Assembly: GCF_000960995.1 (NCBI RefSeq)
Contig: NZ_CP009435.1
Location: 1,426,001 to 1,490,000, forward strand
Direction: 5' to 3'
DNA: 64,000 nt
DNA from: Burkholderia glumae LMG 2196 = ATCC 33617
GTDB lineage: Bacteria > Pseudomonadota > Gammaproteobacteria > Burkholderiales > Burkholderiaceae
Shown: positions 26,661 through 35,252 of the stretch, one piece after another
How positions within the stretch are numbered: the first letter of the stretch is position 1
How the letters are laid out: the number at the start of each line of letters is the position of its first letter
Position numbers and translations under genes: made by a program
The notes under the pieces: model-generated
What the model was told of the DNA's origin: nothing
The model's input: only the letters and a program-made list of their open reading frames with translations
The model's database searches: none

Positions 26661-26686
26661 AAAACCCCGCCGAAGCGGGGTTTTTT
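26661..26686. terminator. Bidirectional rho-independent terminator downstream of cspA
   Basis: AAAACCCCGC-CGAA-GCGGGGTTTTTT has a 10-base stem with flanking A and T runs, so it can terminate in both directions. In the cspA direction the loop reads UUCG, an extra-stable tetraloop. It lies 25 bases after the cspA stop. Confidence 0.92.
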
Positions 26687-26711
26687 ATTCAGGCGAAGAT
26701 ATCGCGCGAAC

Positions 26712-26915
26712 TTACAGCGGCTTGATGTTCGCTGCTTGCAGACCCTTCGGGCCGGTCTTCACTTCGAATTCGACCTTCTGGTTCTCTTGCAGCGTCTTGA
26801 AACCGTCGACACGGATTTCCGAGAAGTGCGCGAACAGATCGTCGCCGCCGCCTTCCGGCGTGATGAAGCCAAAACCCTTAGCGTCGTTGAACCACTTGAC
26901 GGTGCCGGTTGCCAT
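26712..26915 (-). CDS. cspA: Cold shock protein CspA family
   Basis: This 67-residue single cold-shock domain binds single-stranded RNA and DNA and acts as an RNA chaperone. RNP1 is KGFGFITP (residues 13-20) and RNP2 is DLFAHFS (residues 26-32). Ribosome-binding AGGAA lies 7 bases before ATG 26915. The gene has a long leader: a near-consensus promoter at 27064-27092 puts transcription start near 27057, giving about 140 untranslated bases, as in thermosensing cspA mRNAs. A hairpin GGGCG-TTT-CGCCC (26943-26955) sits just upstream of the ribosome-binding site. Codon use is less GC-biased than in neighbours, typical of highly expressed genes. Confidence 0.95.
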   Translation of the reverse strand: MATGTVKWFNDAKGFGFITPEGGGDDLFAHFSEIRVDGFKTLQENQKVEFEVKTGPKGLQAANIKPL

Positions 26916-27063
26916 AACTTGTTCCTAAAAATGGTGAGACAGGGCGAAACGCCCGGGAGGTGCATGAAAATCAAGGAAGGGGGTAATGGGGCCGACCGGA
27001 GTACCGTTGATGGGCGAACTACGAAAGTACCTATTCACTCGCCGCTTGAAATCCTGCCCGGCC

Positions 27064-27092
27064 GTTATACGTGAAAATACTGCGACGGTCAA
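27064..27092 (-). promoter_or_regulatory. cspA promoter and long 5' leader
   Basis: On the minus strand TTGACC, a 17-base spacer and TATAAC form a near-consensus promoter. Predicted transcription start near 27057 leaves about 140 bases before the cspA ATG, the size of a classical cold-shock leader. The whole 26916-27130 stretch is distinctly AT-richer than its surroundings. Confidence 0.75.
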
Positions 27093-27349
27093 CCTTGAAA
27101 TCGGATTTCCTAGGGGAAACCCCAAAAAATTCGCGGCATCACGCTTACAAAGCTTGCTGATATCTCCACTTTTTTGTAGATGGCGAATGATTTTGCCGAC
27201 AAGCGCGAGGTGCAACCGAGTACACTACGCGCCGCACGGCAGGGTTGTCCTCGACCCGGCAACTCTGGCACCCAAATAGGCCGGCGCGACGGAGCCGAAC
27301 GATCTTCGGCCCGTCAGGACAAGGCTTTTTGAGAGACATAGGAGAGGTT

Positions 27350-28948
27350 GTGAACAGTTCTATTCAACGGAACATTGGCCCGATCGCACTGATGCTGACG
27401 GGTCTCGGATCGATCATCGGATCCGGCTGGCTTTTCGGGGCCTGGAAAGCCGCGAAAATCGCCGGCCCCGCCGCCATCTGCGCCTGGATCATCGGTGCCG
27501 TCGTGATCCTGGCGATCGCGCTCACCTACGCGGAACTGGGCGCGATGTTCCCCGAGTCGGGCGGCATGGTGCGCTATGCCCGTTACTCGCACGGCTCGCT
27601 GGTCGGCTTCATCAGTGCCTGGGCGAACTGGATCGCGATCGTCTCGGTGATTCCGATCGAGGCCGAGGCGTCGATCCAGTACATGAGCACCTGGCCCTAC
27701 CAGTGGGCACACAACCTGTTCGTGGACGGTTCGCTGACGACACCCGGCCTGCTGCTCTCGGCGCTGCTCGTGATCGTCTATTTCATGCTGAACTACTGGG
27801 GCGTGAAGCTGTTCGCGCGCGCCAACTCGGCGATCACGGTGTTCAAGTTCCTGATCCCGGGCCTGACGATCCTCGGCCTGCTGCTCACGAGCTTCCACTC
27901 GGACAACCTCGGCATGACCACCAGCGACGCGTTCGCGCCGTATGGCTGGTCGGCGGTGCTGACCGCGGTGGCCACCAGCGGCATCGTGTTCGCGTTCAAC
28001 GGCTTCCAGAGCCCGGTGAACCTCGCCGGTGAGGCACGCAACCCGGCGCGCAGCGTGCCGTTCGCGGTGATCACCTCGATCCTGATCGCGCTCGTGATCT
28101 ACGTGCTGCTGCAGGTCGCCTACATCGGCGCGGTCGATCCGACCGAAGTCGCGAAGGGCTGGAAGCATTTCGATTTCGCCTCGCCGTTCGCGGAGCTGGC
28201 GATCGCGCTGAACCTGAACTGGCTCGCCGTCCTGCTTTACGTGGACGCGTTCGTCAGCCCGAGCGGCACCGGCACAACCTACATGGCCACCACCACGCGA
28301 ATGATCTACGCGATGGAGCGCAACAACACGATGCCGAAGATGTTCGGCACGGTGCACCCGCTCTACGGCGTGCCGCGCAACGCGATGTGGTTCAACCTGC
28401 TGGTGTCGTTCGTGTTCCTGTTCTTCTTCCGCGGCTGGAGCTCGCTCGCGGCCGTGATCTCGGTGGCCACCGTGATCTCGTACCTGACCGGCCCGATCAG
28501 CCTGATGGCGCTGCGCCGGGCGGCCCAGGACCTCGAGCGTCCGCTGTCGATCCCTGGCATGAAGCTGATCGCGCCGTTCGCGTTCGTCTGCGCCTCGCTG
28601 ATCCTGTACTGGGCGAAGTGGCCGCTCACGGGCGAGATCATCCTGCTGATGGTCGTCGCGCTGCCGGTGTACTTCTATTTCCAGGCGAAGTCGGGTTGGA
28701 GCGGCTGGGGCCGCGACCTGAAGGCCGCCTGGTGGCTGGTGGCCTATCTGCCGGTGATGGCGATCCTGTCGCTGGTCGGCAGCAAGCAGTTCGGCGGTTC
28801 GGGCCTGCTGCCCTACGGCTGGGACATGCTGATCGTCGCGCTGGTTTCGCTCGGCTTCTACTTCTGGGGCGTCAACACCGGCTATCGCACGCAGTATCTG
28901 GAAGAGCGCGAGTCGCACGACGAGATCCTCGACAACGTCGGCGCGTAA
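27350..28948 (+). CDS. APC-superfamily amino-acid permease
   Basis: The protein has 532 residues with about 12-14 membrane helices. The N-terminal GLGSIIGSGWLFGAW is the glycine-rich substrate-binding break of helix 1 in the amino acid-polyamine-organocation superfamily, and the central IVFAFNGFQSPVNLAGEARNP is the helix 6 break. Overall it resembles bacterial aspartate/glutamate-type proton symporters; the substrate is inferred only loosely. The start is GTG 27350 with GGAG at 27341-27344. The frame is open 35 codons further up, but that part is not membrane-like. A strong bidirectional terminator follows. Confidence 0.87.
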   Translation: MNSSIQRNIGPIALMLTGLGSIIGSGWLFGAWKAAKIAGPAAICAWIIGAVVILAIALTYAELGAMFPESGGMVRYARYSHGSLVGFISAWANWIAIVSVIPIEAEASIQYMSTWPYQWAHNLFVDGSLTTPGLLLSALLVIVYFMLNYWGVKLFARANSAITVFKFLIPGLTILGLLLTSFHSDNLGMTTSDAFAPYGWSAVLTAVATSGIVFAFNGFQSPVNLAGEARNPARSVPFAVITSILIALVIYVLLQVAYIGAVDPTEVAKGWKHFDFASPFAELAIALNLNWLAVLLYVDAFVSPSGTGTTYMATTTRMIYAMERNNTMPKMFGTVHPLYGVPRNAMWFNLLVSFVFLFFFRGWSSLAAVISVATVISYLTGPISLMALRRAAQDLERPLSIPGMKLIAPFAFVCASLILYWAKWPLTGEIILLMVVALPVYFYFQAKSGWSGWGRDLKAAWWLVAYLPVMAILSLVGSKQFGGSGLLPYGWDMLIVALVSLGFYFWGVNTGYRTQYLEERESHDEILDNVGA

Positions 28949-28991
28949 GCGCTGCGCTCGCCGCACCCGCCGTCAGGCGCGGTGCGGCGGT

Positions 28992-29029
28992 AAAAAAAAG
29001 CCCGCCCGGCACGCCCGGGCGGGCTTTTT
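28992..29029. terminator. Bidirectional terminator between permease and DODA gene
   Basis: AAAGCCCGCCCGG and CCGGGCGGGCTTT form a perfect 13-base stem with loop CACGC, flanked by eight A on one side and five T on the other. It separates two convergent genes and should work in both directions. Confidence 0.95.
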
Positions 29030-29049
29030 GCATGGTGAGCCGACGGCGC

Positions 29050-29841
29050 TCAGGTCGCGCCGGGGGCGAACACGTAGTTCGTCATCGCCAGCACGCGCTG
29101 GTAGGTGCCGAGCGCCTGGATGCCGAGGCGGTAGTCGTCGTCGGCCGCGCCGAGCGCCGCGAACACCGGCAGCAGGTGCTCGTCGGTCGGATGCATGCGC
29201 TGCGCGTGCGGCGCCAGCCGGCGATAGTCGAGCAGCGAGTCGATCTCGCGCCGCGCGAGCCGTTCCTCGAACCAGCTGGTGAATTCGTCGACGCGCGGAT
29301 CGGCGTCGGCCGGCGTCGCGCCGAAATCGGCCTCGCGCAGGTTGTGCGTGATCTGGCCGGAGCCGATCACCATCACGCCCTCGTCGCGCAGCGAACGCAG
29401 CGCGCGGCCGACCCGGAAGTGGTGCGCGGCGTCCGAGCGCGGCTGGATCGACAGCTGCGCCACGGGGATGTCGGCCTCGGGAAACATCAGCAGCATCGGC
29501 ACCCAGGCGCCGTGATCGAGCCCGTATTCGGTGGTGGTGGCGGCGATGCCGGCCCCGCCGAGCCGCGCCGCCGCCTGGCGCGCCAGCTCGGGCGCTCCGG
29601 GCGCCGGGTAGCGCAGCGCGTAGAGCTCGCGCGGGAAGCCGTGGAAATCGTGGATCGTGTCGGGCCGCGTCGCGATGCTGGCGGCCGGCGCGAGCGTGCA
29701 CCAGTGCGCGGACAGCATCAGCACCGCGCGCGGGCGCGGCAGTTCGGCGCCCAACTGCGTGAAGGCCGGCGCAGGCAGGGACGGGTCGATCGGCAGCGTC
29801 GGCGCGCCGTGGGACAGGTAGAGCGAGGGAAGGCGGCTCAT
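29050..29841 (-). CDS. DODA-type extradiol aromatic ring-opening dioxygenase
   Basis: The 263-residue protein belongs to the LigB/DODA family, whose members open catechol rings next to a hydroxyl group using a mononuclear metal. Likely metal ligands are in SHGAPT (residue 11), LSAHW (46) and the C-terminal MHPTDEHLLP. The bacterial homologue YgiD of E. coli has 4,5-DOPA extradiol dioxygenase activity; the physiological substrate here is unknown. ATG 29841 gives the conserved N-terminus LPSLYLSHGAPT. A TATAGT -10 box lies at 29872-29877 on the same strand, about 30 bases upstream of the ATG. Confidence 0.88.
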   Translation of the reverse strand: MSRLPSLYLSHGAPTLPIDPSLPAPAFTQLGAELPRPRAVLMLSAHWCTLAPAASIATRPDTIHDFHGFPRELYALRYPAPGAPELARQAAARLGGAGIAATTTEYGLDHGAWVPMLLMFPEADIPVAQLSIQPRSDAAHHFRVGRALRSLRDEGVMVIGSGQITHNLREADFGATPADADPRVDEFTSWFEERLARREIDSLLDYRRLAPHAQRMHPTDEHLLPVFAALGAADDDYRLGIQALGTYQRVLAMTNYVFAPGAT

Positions 29842-30018
29842 GGCGGGGGACCGGGAATCGTGACGACTGCGACTATAGGCGTTCGCGGTCCTTCGATAAA
29901 TCGGCCTGGAAGGATTTGATTGATTCCCAACGGTTGTCAATCGGGTGCGTGACGGCCCATCCGGTACGCCGCACCGAGGCGTGCGCGGGCCGGGCGCCCG
30001 CAGCGTGGGGCGCGCGGC

Positions 30019-30615
30019 TCAGCCGGCCTCGGCCAGGCCCGCCCAGGGCGCGGTGCGCGCCGCACCGATGCCGAACATGTCGATCACGCGCGTGACGGTA
30101 TGGTCGACGAGTTCGTCGATCGAGGCGGGCAGGGCATAGAACGCCGGCAGCGGCGGGAAGATCACGCCGCCCATCTCGGTGACGGCGGTCATGTTGCGCA
30201 GGTGGGCGAGGTTGAACGGCGTCTCGCGCACCATCAGCACGAGCCGGCGCCGCTCCTTGAGCGTGACGTCGGCCGCGCGCGCGATGAGATTGTCCGACAG
30301 CCCGTGCGCGACGCTCGCGAGCGTTTTCATCGAGCACGGCGCGATCACCATGCCGTCGGTCGCGAACGAACCCGAGGCGATGCTGGCGCCGACGTCGCGC
30401 ACCGCGTGGACGACGTCGGCGCGCGCCTGGACTTCGTCCTTGGACAGCTTCAGCTCGTGCTGGATATTCAACCAGCCGGCGGCCGACACGAGCAGGTGGG
30501 TTTCGACACCGCCCGCCGCGCGCAGCAACTCCAGCAGGCGAACCCCGTAGATCGCGCCGGTCGCGCCGGTAATCGCGACGATCAGGCGCCGCGGCGGCGC
30601 GGGGCGTGCCTGCAT
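30019..30615 (-). CDS. ubiX: Flavin prenyltransferase UbiX
   Basis: UbiX joins dimethylallyl phosphate to reduced FMN, making the prenylated flavin cofactor of the UbiD decarboxylase in ubiquinone synthesis. The protein has 198 residues. N-terminal VAITGATGAIYGVRLLELL is the flavoprotein phosphate loop, and the later APCSMKTLASVAHGLSDNLIARAADV and RETPFNLAHLRNM are family signatures. It is the last gene of the leftward hemA-prfA-prmC-grxD-ubiX group, 7 bases after the grxD stop. Confidence 0.95.
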   Translation of the reverse strand: MQARPAPPRRLIVAITGATGAIYGVRLLELLRAAGGVETHLLVSAAGWLNIQHELKLSKDEVQARADVVHAVRDVGASIASGSFATDGMVIAPCSMKTLASVAHGLSDNLIARAADVTLKERRRLVLMVRETPFNLAHLRNMTAVTEMGGVIFPPLPAFYALPASIDELVDHTVTRVIDMFGIGAARTAPWAGLAEAG

Positions 30616-30622
30616 CGAACGC

Positions 30623-30934
30623 TCAGGCCGCGGCGAACAGCTGCTGCAGTTCGCCCGACTGGTACATCTCCATCATGATGTCCGAGCCGCCGACGAATTC
30701 GCCCTTCACGTAGAGCTGCGGGATGGTCGGCCAGTTCGAGAAGGACTTGATGCCCTGGCGGATCTCCTCGTCCTCGAGCACGTTGACGGTCTTGATCTGG
30801 TCGACGCCGCAGGCCTTCAGGACCTGGATCGCGCGGCCCGAGAAGCCGCACATCGGAAACTGGGCGGTGCCCTTCATGAAGAGCACGACCGGGTTTTCGT
30901 CGACGATTTGCTTGATGCGTTGTTGGGTATCCAT
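30623..30934 (-). CDS. grxD: Monothiol glutaredoxin, Grx4 family
   Basis: This 103-residue monothiol glutaredoxin has the CGFS active site at residues 29-32 (FPMCGFSGRA), with the TIPQLYVKGEFVGGSDI glutathione-binding region further on. Grx4-type proteins bind and transfer [2Fe-2S] clusters as glutathione-bridged dimers. ATG 30934 gives a complete domain. A longer frame upstream runs back into prmC out of phase and was rejected. It sits between prmC and ubiX, the usual arrangement in betaproteobacteria. Confidence 0.95.
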   Translation of the reverse strand: MDTQQRIKQIVDENPVVLFMKGTAQFPMCGFSGRAIQVLKACGVDQIKTVNVLEDEEIRQGIKSFSNWPTIPQLYVKGEFVGGSDIMMEMYQSGELQQLFAAA

Positions 30935-31049
30935 GATGAACCTTGCTGATGCGGGGCGTGAGAGAGGAAATGATACTGGATTTCGGCCTGCCCGACCGGC
31001 CGCTTCTGCGCGGCTCGGGCGTGGCCTGGCCGGCCGGCTCGCCTGCCGG

Positions 31050-31898
31050 TCAGCCGGGCCGGCGGCCGCCCGTGGTGCGCTCGATCGAGGCCAGGTCGGC
31101 AAGCGAGGCCACCTCGCGGAAGCCGGCCTGCAAGAGCAGCGCGCGCACCGCCTCGGCCTGATCGTAGCCGTGCTCGATCCAGAGTTCGCCGCGCGGCAGC
31201 AGGAACGCGCCGGCACCCGCCACGATGCGGCGGATCGCGGCCAGGCCGTCGGCCTCGTCGGTCAGCGCGCCGCGCGGCTCGAAGCGCAGGTCGCCCTGGT
31301 CGAGATGCGGATCGTGCCGCGCGATGTAGGGCGGATTGCTGACGATGGCGTGAAAGCGCGCCGCCGGGCCGAGCGCGGCGTACCAGTCGCTTGCGAGCAA
31401 GCTCACGGCGCCGCCGGGGCGCGCGTCGTCGAGCAGCCGCGCCGCGTTGCGGCGCGCCACGGCGAGCGCGGCGGCCGAGCGGTCCAGCGCGGTCACGCGC
31501 GCGTCGGGCCGCGCGGCGGCGATCGCCAGCGCCACCGCGCCGCTGCCGGTGCCGAGATCGAGCACGGCGGGCGCCGCGATGCCGTCGAGCGCGTCGAGCG
31601 CGGCCTCGACCAGCAGCTCCGTCTCGGGGCGCGGGATCAGCACGTCGGGCGTGACCTCGAACGCGAGCCCGAAGAATTCGCGCGAGCCGACCAGCTGCGC
31701 GACCGGTTCGCCGGCCGAGCGCCGCGCCTCCAGCGCGCGAAAGCGCTCGGCGGCCGCGGCCTCGAGCGGCGCGTCGGCGCGCGTGATTAATTGGGTGCGG
31801 CTCCAGCCGAGCACATGCGCGAGCAGGATGCGCGCGTCGACGGCGTCGAGCGGGCTGGCGCGCAGCAGGCCGGCCGCGGTGACGGGCGAGGCGTTCAT
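31050..31898 (-). CDS. prmC: Release factor glutamine methyltransferase PrmC (HemK)
   Basis: PrmC methylates the Gln of the GGQ motif in release factors RF1 and RF2, raising termination efficiency. The protein has 282 residues. A helical N-terminal domain precedes VLIPRPETELLVE, then SAM motif I LDLGTGSGAVALA, and the catalytic SNPPYIA at about residues 187-193. ATG 31898 lies 20 bases after the prfA stop, so the enzyme is cotranscribed with a gene for its own substrate. A longer frame extends upstream into prfA but is out of phase with it. Confidence 0.95.
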   Translation of the reverse strand: MNASPVTAAGLLRASPLDAVDARILLAHVLGWSRTQLITRADAPLEAAAAERFRALEARRSAGEPVAQLVGSREFFGLAFEVTPDVLIPRPETELLVEAALDALDGIAAPAVLDLGTGSGAVALAIAAARPDARVTALDRSAAALAVARRNAARLLDDARPGGAVSLLASDWYAALGPAARFHAIVSNPPYIARHDPHLDQGDLRFEPRGALTDEADGLAAIRRIVAGAGAFLLPRGELWIEHGYDQAEAVRALLLQAGFREVASLADLASIERTTGGRRPG

Positions 31899-31918
31899 GA
31901 CGATCGGCGCCGCCCGCG

Positions 31919-33001
31919 TCAGTCCGCTTCGCCGAGCGAGGCGAGCAGCTCGGCCTGGTGCTCGCTCGCGAGCGAGGCGATCAGCTCGTCGAGGTCGCCG
32001 TCCATGATCGCCTCGAGCCGGTACAGCGTCAGGTTGATACGGTGGTCGGTCATCCGGCCCTGCGGGAAGTTGTAGGTGCGGATCCGCTCCGAGCGGTCGC
32101 CCGAGCCGATCAGGCTCTTGCGCGTGGCCGCTTCCCGGGCGTGCTGCTCGTGGTACTGCTTGTCCTTGATGCGCGCGGCCAGCACCTTCAGCGCGCGATC
32201 CTTGTTCTTGTGCTGCGAGCGGTCGTCCTGGCACTCCACCACGATGCCGGTCGGCAGGTGGGTGATGCGCACCGCCGAGTCGGTCTTGTTGATGTGCTGG
32301 CCGCCCGCGCCCGAGGCGCGGAACGTGTCGATGCGCAGGTCGGCCGGGTTGATCTCGACTTCCGCGATCTCGTCGGCCTCGGGCATCACCGCCACCGTGC
32401 AGGCCGAGGTGTGGATCCGGCCCTGCGTCTCGGTGGCCGGCACGCGCTGCACGCGATGGCCGCCCGATTCGAACTTGAGCCGCGAATAGGCGCCGTGGCC
32501 GGCGATGCGCACGATCACTTCCTTGTAGCCGCCGAGGTCCGAGCCGCTCTCCGACATCATCTCCACCTGCCAGCGCTGGCGCTCCGCGTAGCGCAGATAC
32601 ATGCGCAGCAGGTCGCCCGCGAACAGCGCCGACTCGTCGCCGCCCGTGCCCGCGCGGATCTCGACGAAGATGTTGCGGTCGTCGTTCGGATCCTTCGGCA
32701 GCAGCATGGTCTGCAGCTCGGCCTCGAGCCGCGCCATGCGCTCGCGGGCCTCGCGGATCTCCTCCTCGGCGAACTCGCGCATCGAGGCGTCGGCCAGCAG
32801 CTCCTGCGCGGCGGCCTCGTCGCCGCGCGCGAGGCGCCATTGCGCGTATTGCTCGACCACCGGGCCGATTTCGGCGTGTTCGCGCGTGAGCTTGCGGTAT
32901 TGGTCGAGATCGGCGGTGACGTTTTCGCGGCTCAGCAGTTCGTTCAGTTCGGCCAGCCGGCTGGAAAGCTGGTCGAGCTTGCTTTGCATGCTCGTTTTCA
33001 T
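31919..33001 (-). CDS. prfA: Peptide chain release factor 1
   Basis: RF1 recognises UAA and UAG stop codons and triggers peptide release. The protein has 360 residues from ATG 33001, the standard length. The GGQ motif occurs in FRASGAGGQHINKTDS near residue 235, and the stop-codon recognition tripeptide lies in the preceding domain (HRVQRVPATETQGRIHTS). An internal ATG at 32989 is an alternative four codons later. It follows hemA by 80 bases. Confidence 0.96.
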   Translation of the reverse strand: MKTSMQSKLDQLSSRLAELNELLSRENVTADLDQYRKLTREHAEIGPVVEQYAQWRLARGDEAAAQELLADASMREFAEEEIREARERMARLEAELQTMLLPKDPNDDRNIFVEIRAGTGGDESALFAGDLLRMYLRYAERQRWQVEMMSESGSDLGGYKEVIVRIAGHGAYSRLKFESGGHRVQRVPATETQGRIHTSACTVAVMPEADEIAEVEINPADLRIDTFRASGAGGQHINKTDSAVRITHLPTGIVVECQDDRSQHKNKDRALKVLAARIKDKQYHEQHAREAATRKSLIGSGDRSERIRTYNFPQGRMTDHRINLTLYRLEAIMDGDLDELIASLASEHQAELLASLGEAD

Positions 33002-33081
33002 GATCTGGAGCGATGCTCCCGGGCGAGGAATCGAAAGGAAAAAGGGGGAGGGCCGGCACTGCGGCCGAAGGCGCAGCGGCG

Positions 33082-34368
33082 CTAGTTGTCGGCGCGCGGG
33101 CCATGCGCGTAGAAGCCGCGCATCAGGTCGATCAACTGGTCGCGTTCGGTGCCGCTGGTGCGGTTCAGCGCCGAGGTCGGGCCGTGGATCAGCTTGTTGG
33201 TGAGCGCCTGCGACAGCGCGTCGAGCACGGCGAGCGGATCGTCGCCGCGCGCGAGCATCTTCTGCGCGCGCTCGACCTCGGTGCGGCGCAGCGCGTCGGC
33301 CTGCGTATGCATGTGGCGGATGATCGGCACCACGCTGCGCGTGTCGAGCCACTGCATGAAGTGCTGCACGCGCGTCTCGATGATGGTCTCGGCCTGCGCC
33401 ACGGCGGCCTGCCGCGACGCGCTGCCTTCGCGCACGATCGCGCCGAGATCGTCGACGGTATAGAGGAACACGTCCTTCAGCTTGCCGACCTCCTGCTCGA
33501 TGTCGCGCGGCACGGCCAGATCGACCATGAAGATCGGCCGGCGGCGGCGCGCCTTCACCGCGCGCTCCACCGCGCCCAGGCCGATGATCGGCAGCGTCGA
33601 GGCGGTACACGAGACGATGATGTCGAACTCGTGCATGCGGGCGGGCAGGTCCGCGAGCGGCATCGCGTGGCCGCCGAACCGCTCGGCGAGCTTCGCGCCG
33701 CGCTCGGCGGTGCGGTTGGCGACCACCAGCTCGCGCGGCGTTTGCGCGGCGAAGTGCGTCGCGCAGAGCTCGATCATCTCGCCCGCGCCGATGAACAGCA
33801 CCTTCTGGTCGGCCACGTTCTCGAAGATGCGCTGTGCGAGCCGCACCGCGGCCGCGGCCATCGACACCGACTGCGCACCGATCTCGGTGGTGCTGCGCAC
33901 TTCCTTGGCCACCGCGAAGGTGCGCTGGAACAGCTGGTTCAGATAGGTGCCGAGCGCGCCGGCCTCCGAGGCGGTGCGCACCGCATCCTTCATCTGGCCG
34001 ACGATCTGGGTTTCGCCGAGCACCATCGAGTCGAGCCCGGAGGCGACCCGGAACGCGTGGCGCACGGCTTCGGACTGCGGCAGCGCGTAGACGTGCGGGG
34101 CCAGTTCGTCGGCCGGGATGCGGTGGAAGTCGGCCAGCCAGCGCAGCGCCGCGTCGCGCGCGGCGCGATCGTCGGTGGCGCAGTAGAGCTCGGTGCGGTT
34201 GCAGGTGGAGAGAATCGCCGCCTCGGGCGCGTTCCGTGCCTGGCGCCCCAGGAAGACGTCCTTCAGCGTGGACAGTGCAGGCTTGATCTGTTCGAGCGGA
34301 AACGCTACGCGTTCGCGCAAGGCGACGGGCGCAGTGTGGTGATTGATTCCGATCGTGAGAAGCTGCAT
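33082..34368 (-). CDS. hemA: Glutamyl-tRNA reductase
   Basis: HemA reduces Glu-tRNA(Glu) to glutamate-1-semialdehyde with NADPH, the first committed step of tetrapyrrole synthesis by the C5 route. The protein has 428 residues. The N-terminal catalytic domain contains the nucleophilic Cys56 in ILSTCNRTELY, and GLDSMVLGETQIVGQ is the family signature. The NADPH domain has LFIGAGEMIELCATHF, and a helical dimerisation domain follows. It leads the leftward hemA-prfA-prmC-grxD-ubiX cluster. A TATAAT -10 element lies about 27 bases upstream of the ATG. Confidence 0.96.
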   Translation of the reverse strand: MQLLTIGINHHTAPVALRERVAFPLEQIKPALSTLKDVFLGRQARNAPEAAILSTCNRTELYCATDDRAARDAALRWLADFHRIPADELAPHVYALPQSEAVRHAFRVASGLDSMVLGETQIVGQMKDAVRTASEAGALGTYLNQLFQRTFAVAKEVRSTTEIGAQSVSMAAAAVRLAQRIFENVADQKVLFIGAGEMIELCATHFAAQTPRELVVANRTAERGAKLAERFGGHAMPLADLPARMHEFDIIVSCTASTLPIIGLGAVERAVKARRRRPIFMVDLAVPRDIEQEVGKLKDVFLYTVDDLGAIVREGSASRQAAVAQAETIIETRVQHFMQWLDTRSVVPIIRHMHTQADALRRTEVERAQKMLARGDDPLAVLDALSQALTNKLIHGPTSALNRTSGTERDQLIDLMRGFYAHGPRADN

Positions 34369-34394
34369 ATCCGGGGACTATCGTTTAGGTTCGC

Positions 34395-34400
34395 ATTATA
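34395..34400 (-). promoter_or_regulatory. hemA -10 element (TATAAT)
   Basis: A perfect TATAAT on the minus strand in the context CGCTATAATGCG would start transcription near 34388, 20 bases before the hemA ATG. No good -35 is visible at the proper distance. The same CTATAATGCG context precedes the UbiH-family gene at 42365. Confidence 0.55.
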
Positions 34401-34733
34401 GCGTCTTACCGCTGCTCCCACTGCCGGCCATGCTGCCGACCCGCCGGGCCGCCGGCGCATCCCGCGCGGCAGCCGGTCGCGCCCGTCGGACGGCGCTGCC
34501 GCGGCATTCCGGCAGGCATGGCCCCGGCCCCGACGGCCGAAAAAAGCCTGCTCGGCGTGGATGGGCGCGACGGCAGGTCGCAGCAACTTCGCGGTACGAT
34601 GCGCCCGAATTGCCGGCTTGACAACCGGGCTTGCCCGGAATTCGCGCGGTTTTACCCTGCCGTGCGGGATCGGCCCGGCCCGACGAGCACGCGCTGAAAA
34701 AAGTGCTGGATCACCCGGCGCGAGCCGCTGCGG

Positions 34734-34781
34734 GGCTCCATTCGGCGCTGCATTTGGTGCTCCATTTGGCGCTCCCTTCGG
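34734..34781. repeat. Four-copy 12-base degenerate tandem repeat upstream of hemA
   Basis: Four consecutive 12-base units (GGCTCCATTCGG, CGCTGCATTTGG, TGCTCCATTTGG, CGCTCCCTTCGG) occupy the 610-base gap between hemA and the gene at 34979. On the minus strand they would read as Pro-Asn/Lys-Gly/Ala-Ala repeats in an open frame, but that frame shows no ribosome-binding site and I do not call it a gene. The rest of the gap shows no other feature beyond the hemA promoter. Confidence 0.7.
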
Positions 34782-34978
34782 CACCGGCGCGTTTACATTT
34801 ATGTAGACTTGCCTTACAGCAGGACGGCCCCTAAACTCGACCACTGCGCGCGGTCATTCCGTCAGCGCTATCTCAATACAATCCGAATCCTCGTCGTCTC
34901 CGGGCGCAAGCCCGCGACTCCGCGCGTTTCGGTCAGGCCCGGGGCAATGGCGATCGAAAATTCGAAACAAGGCGCGCG

Positions 34979-35230
34979 ATGAACTGGCCGGGAATCGTCG
35001 TCCTGGGGCTTGCCGTGGGTGGGCTCGGCTGGTGGCTGCATCCGGCCCGCACCGGCCGGCGCGGCTGGCGCGCGGCGCTGGTCGCGGCGCTGGCCGGCGC
35101 GGTCGTCGCCAGGCTGGCCGGCAATCTCACCGGGCTGTTCCACGACGGCGGCACGCTCGAATGGCCGGTCTGTGCCGTCACGGCGCTCGTCGCCACCACG
35201 TTGACCATGGGCGCGCTCGCCCGCCGCTGA
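34979..35230 (+). CDS. Small membrane protein, GlsB/YeaQ/YmgE-like
   Basis: This 83-residue protein has three predicted membrane segments, at about 5-20, 30-48 and 62-80. The Gly-rich helices and the spacing resemble the transglycosylase-associated (GlsB/YeaQ/YmgE) family of small stress-related membrane proteins, although similarity is weak by eye. The ATG at 34979 lacks an obvious strong Shine-Dalgarno. It ends 22 bases before the pepP start and may be cotranscribed with it. Confidence 0.65.
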   Translation: MNWPGIVVLGLAVGGLGWWLHPARTGRRGWRAALVAALAGAVVARLAGNLTGLFHDGGTLEWPVCAVTALVATTLTMGALARR

Positions 35231-35252
35231 ACCCTCACGGATGGAATCCAAC

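Noticed and set aside
34305..34844. A 179-codon frame with Pro-Asn-Gly-Ala repeats upstream of hemA
   Set aside because: The repeats are real DNA repeats, but the frame overlaps the hemA start and promoter, has no ribosome-binding site and no recognisable protein features.
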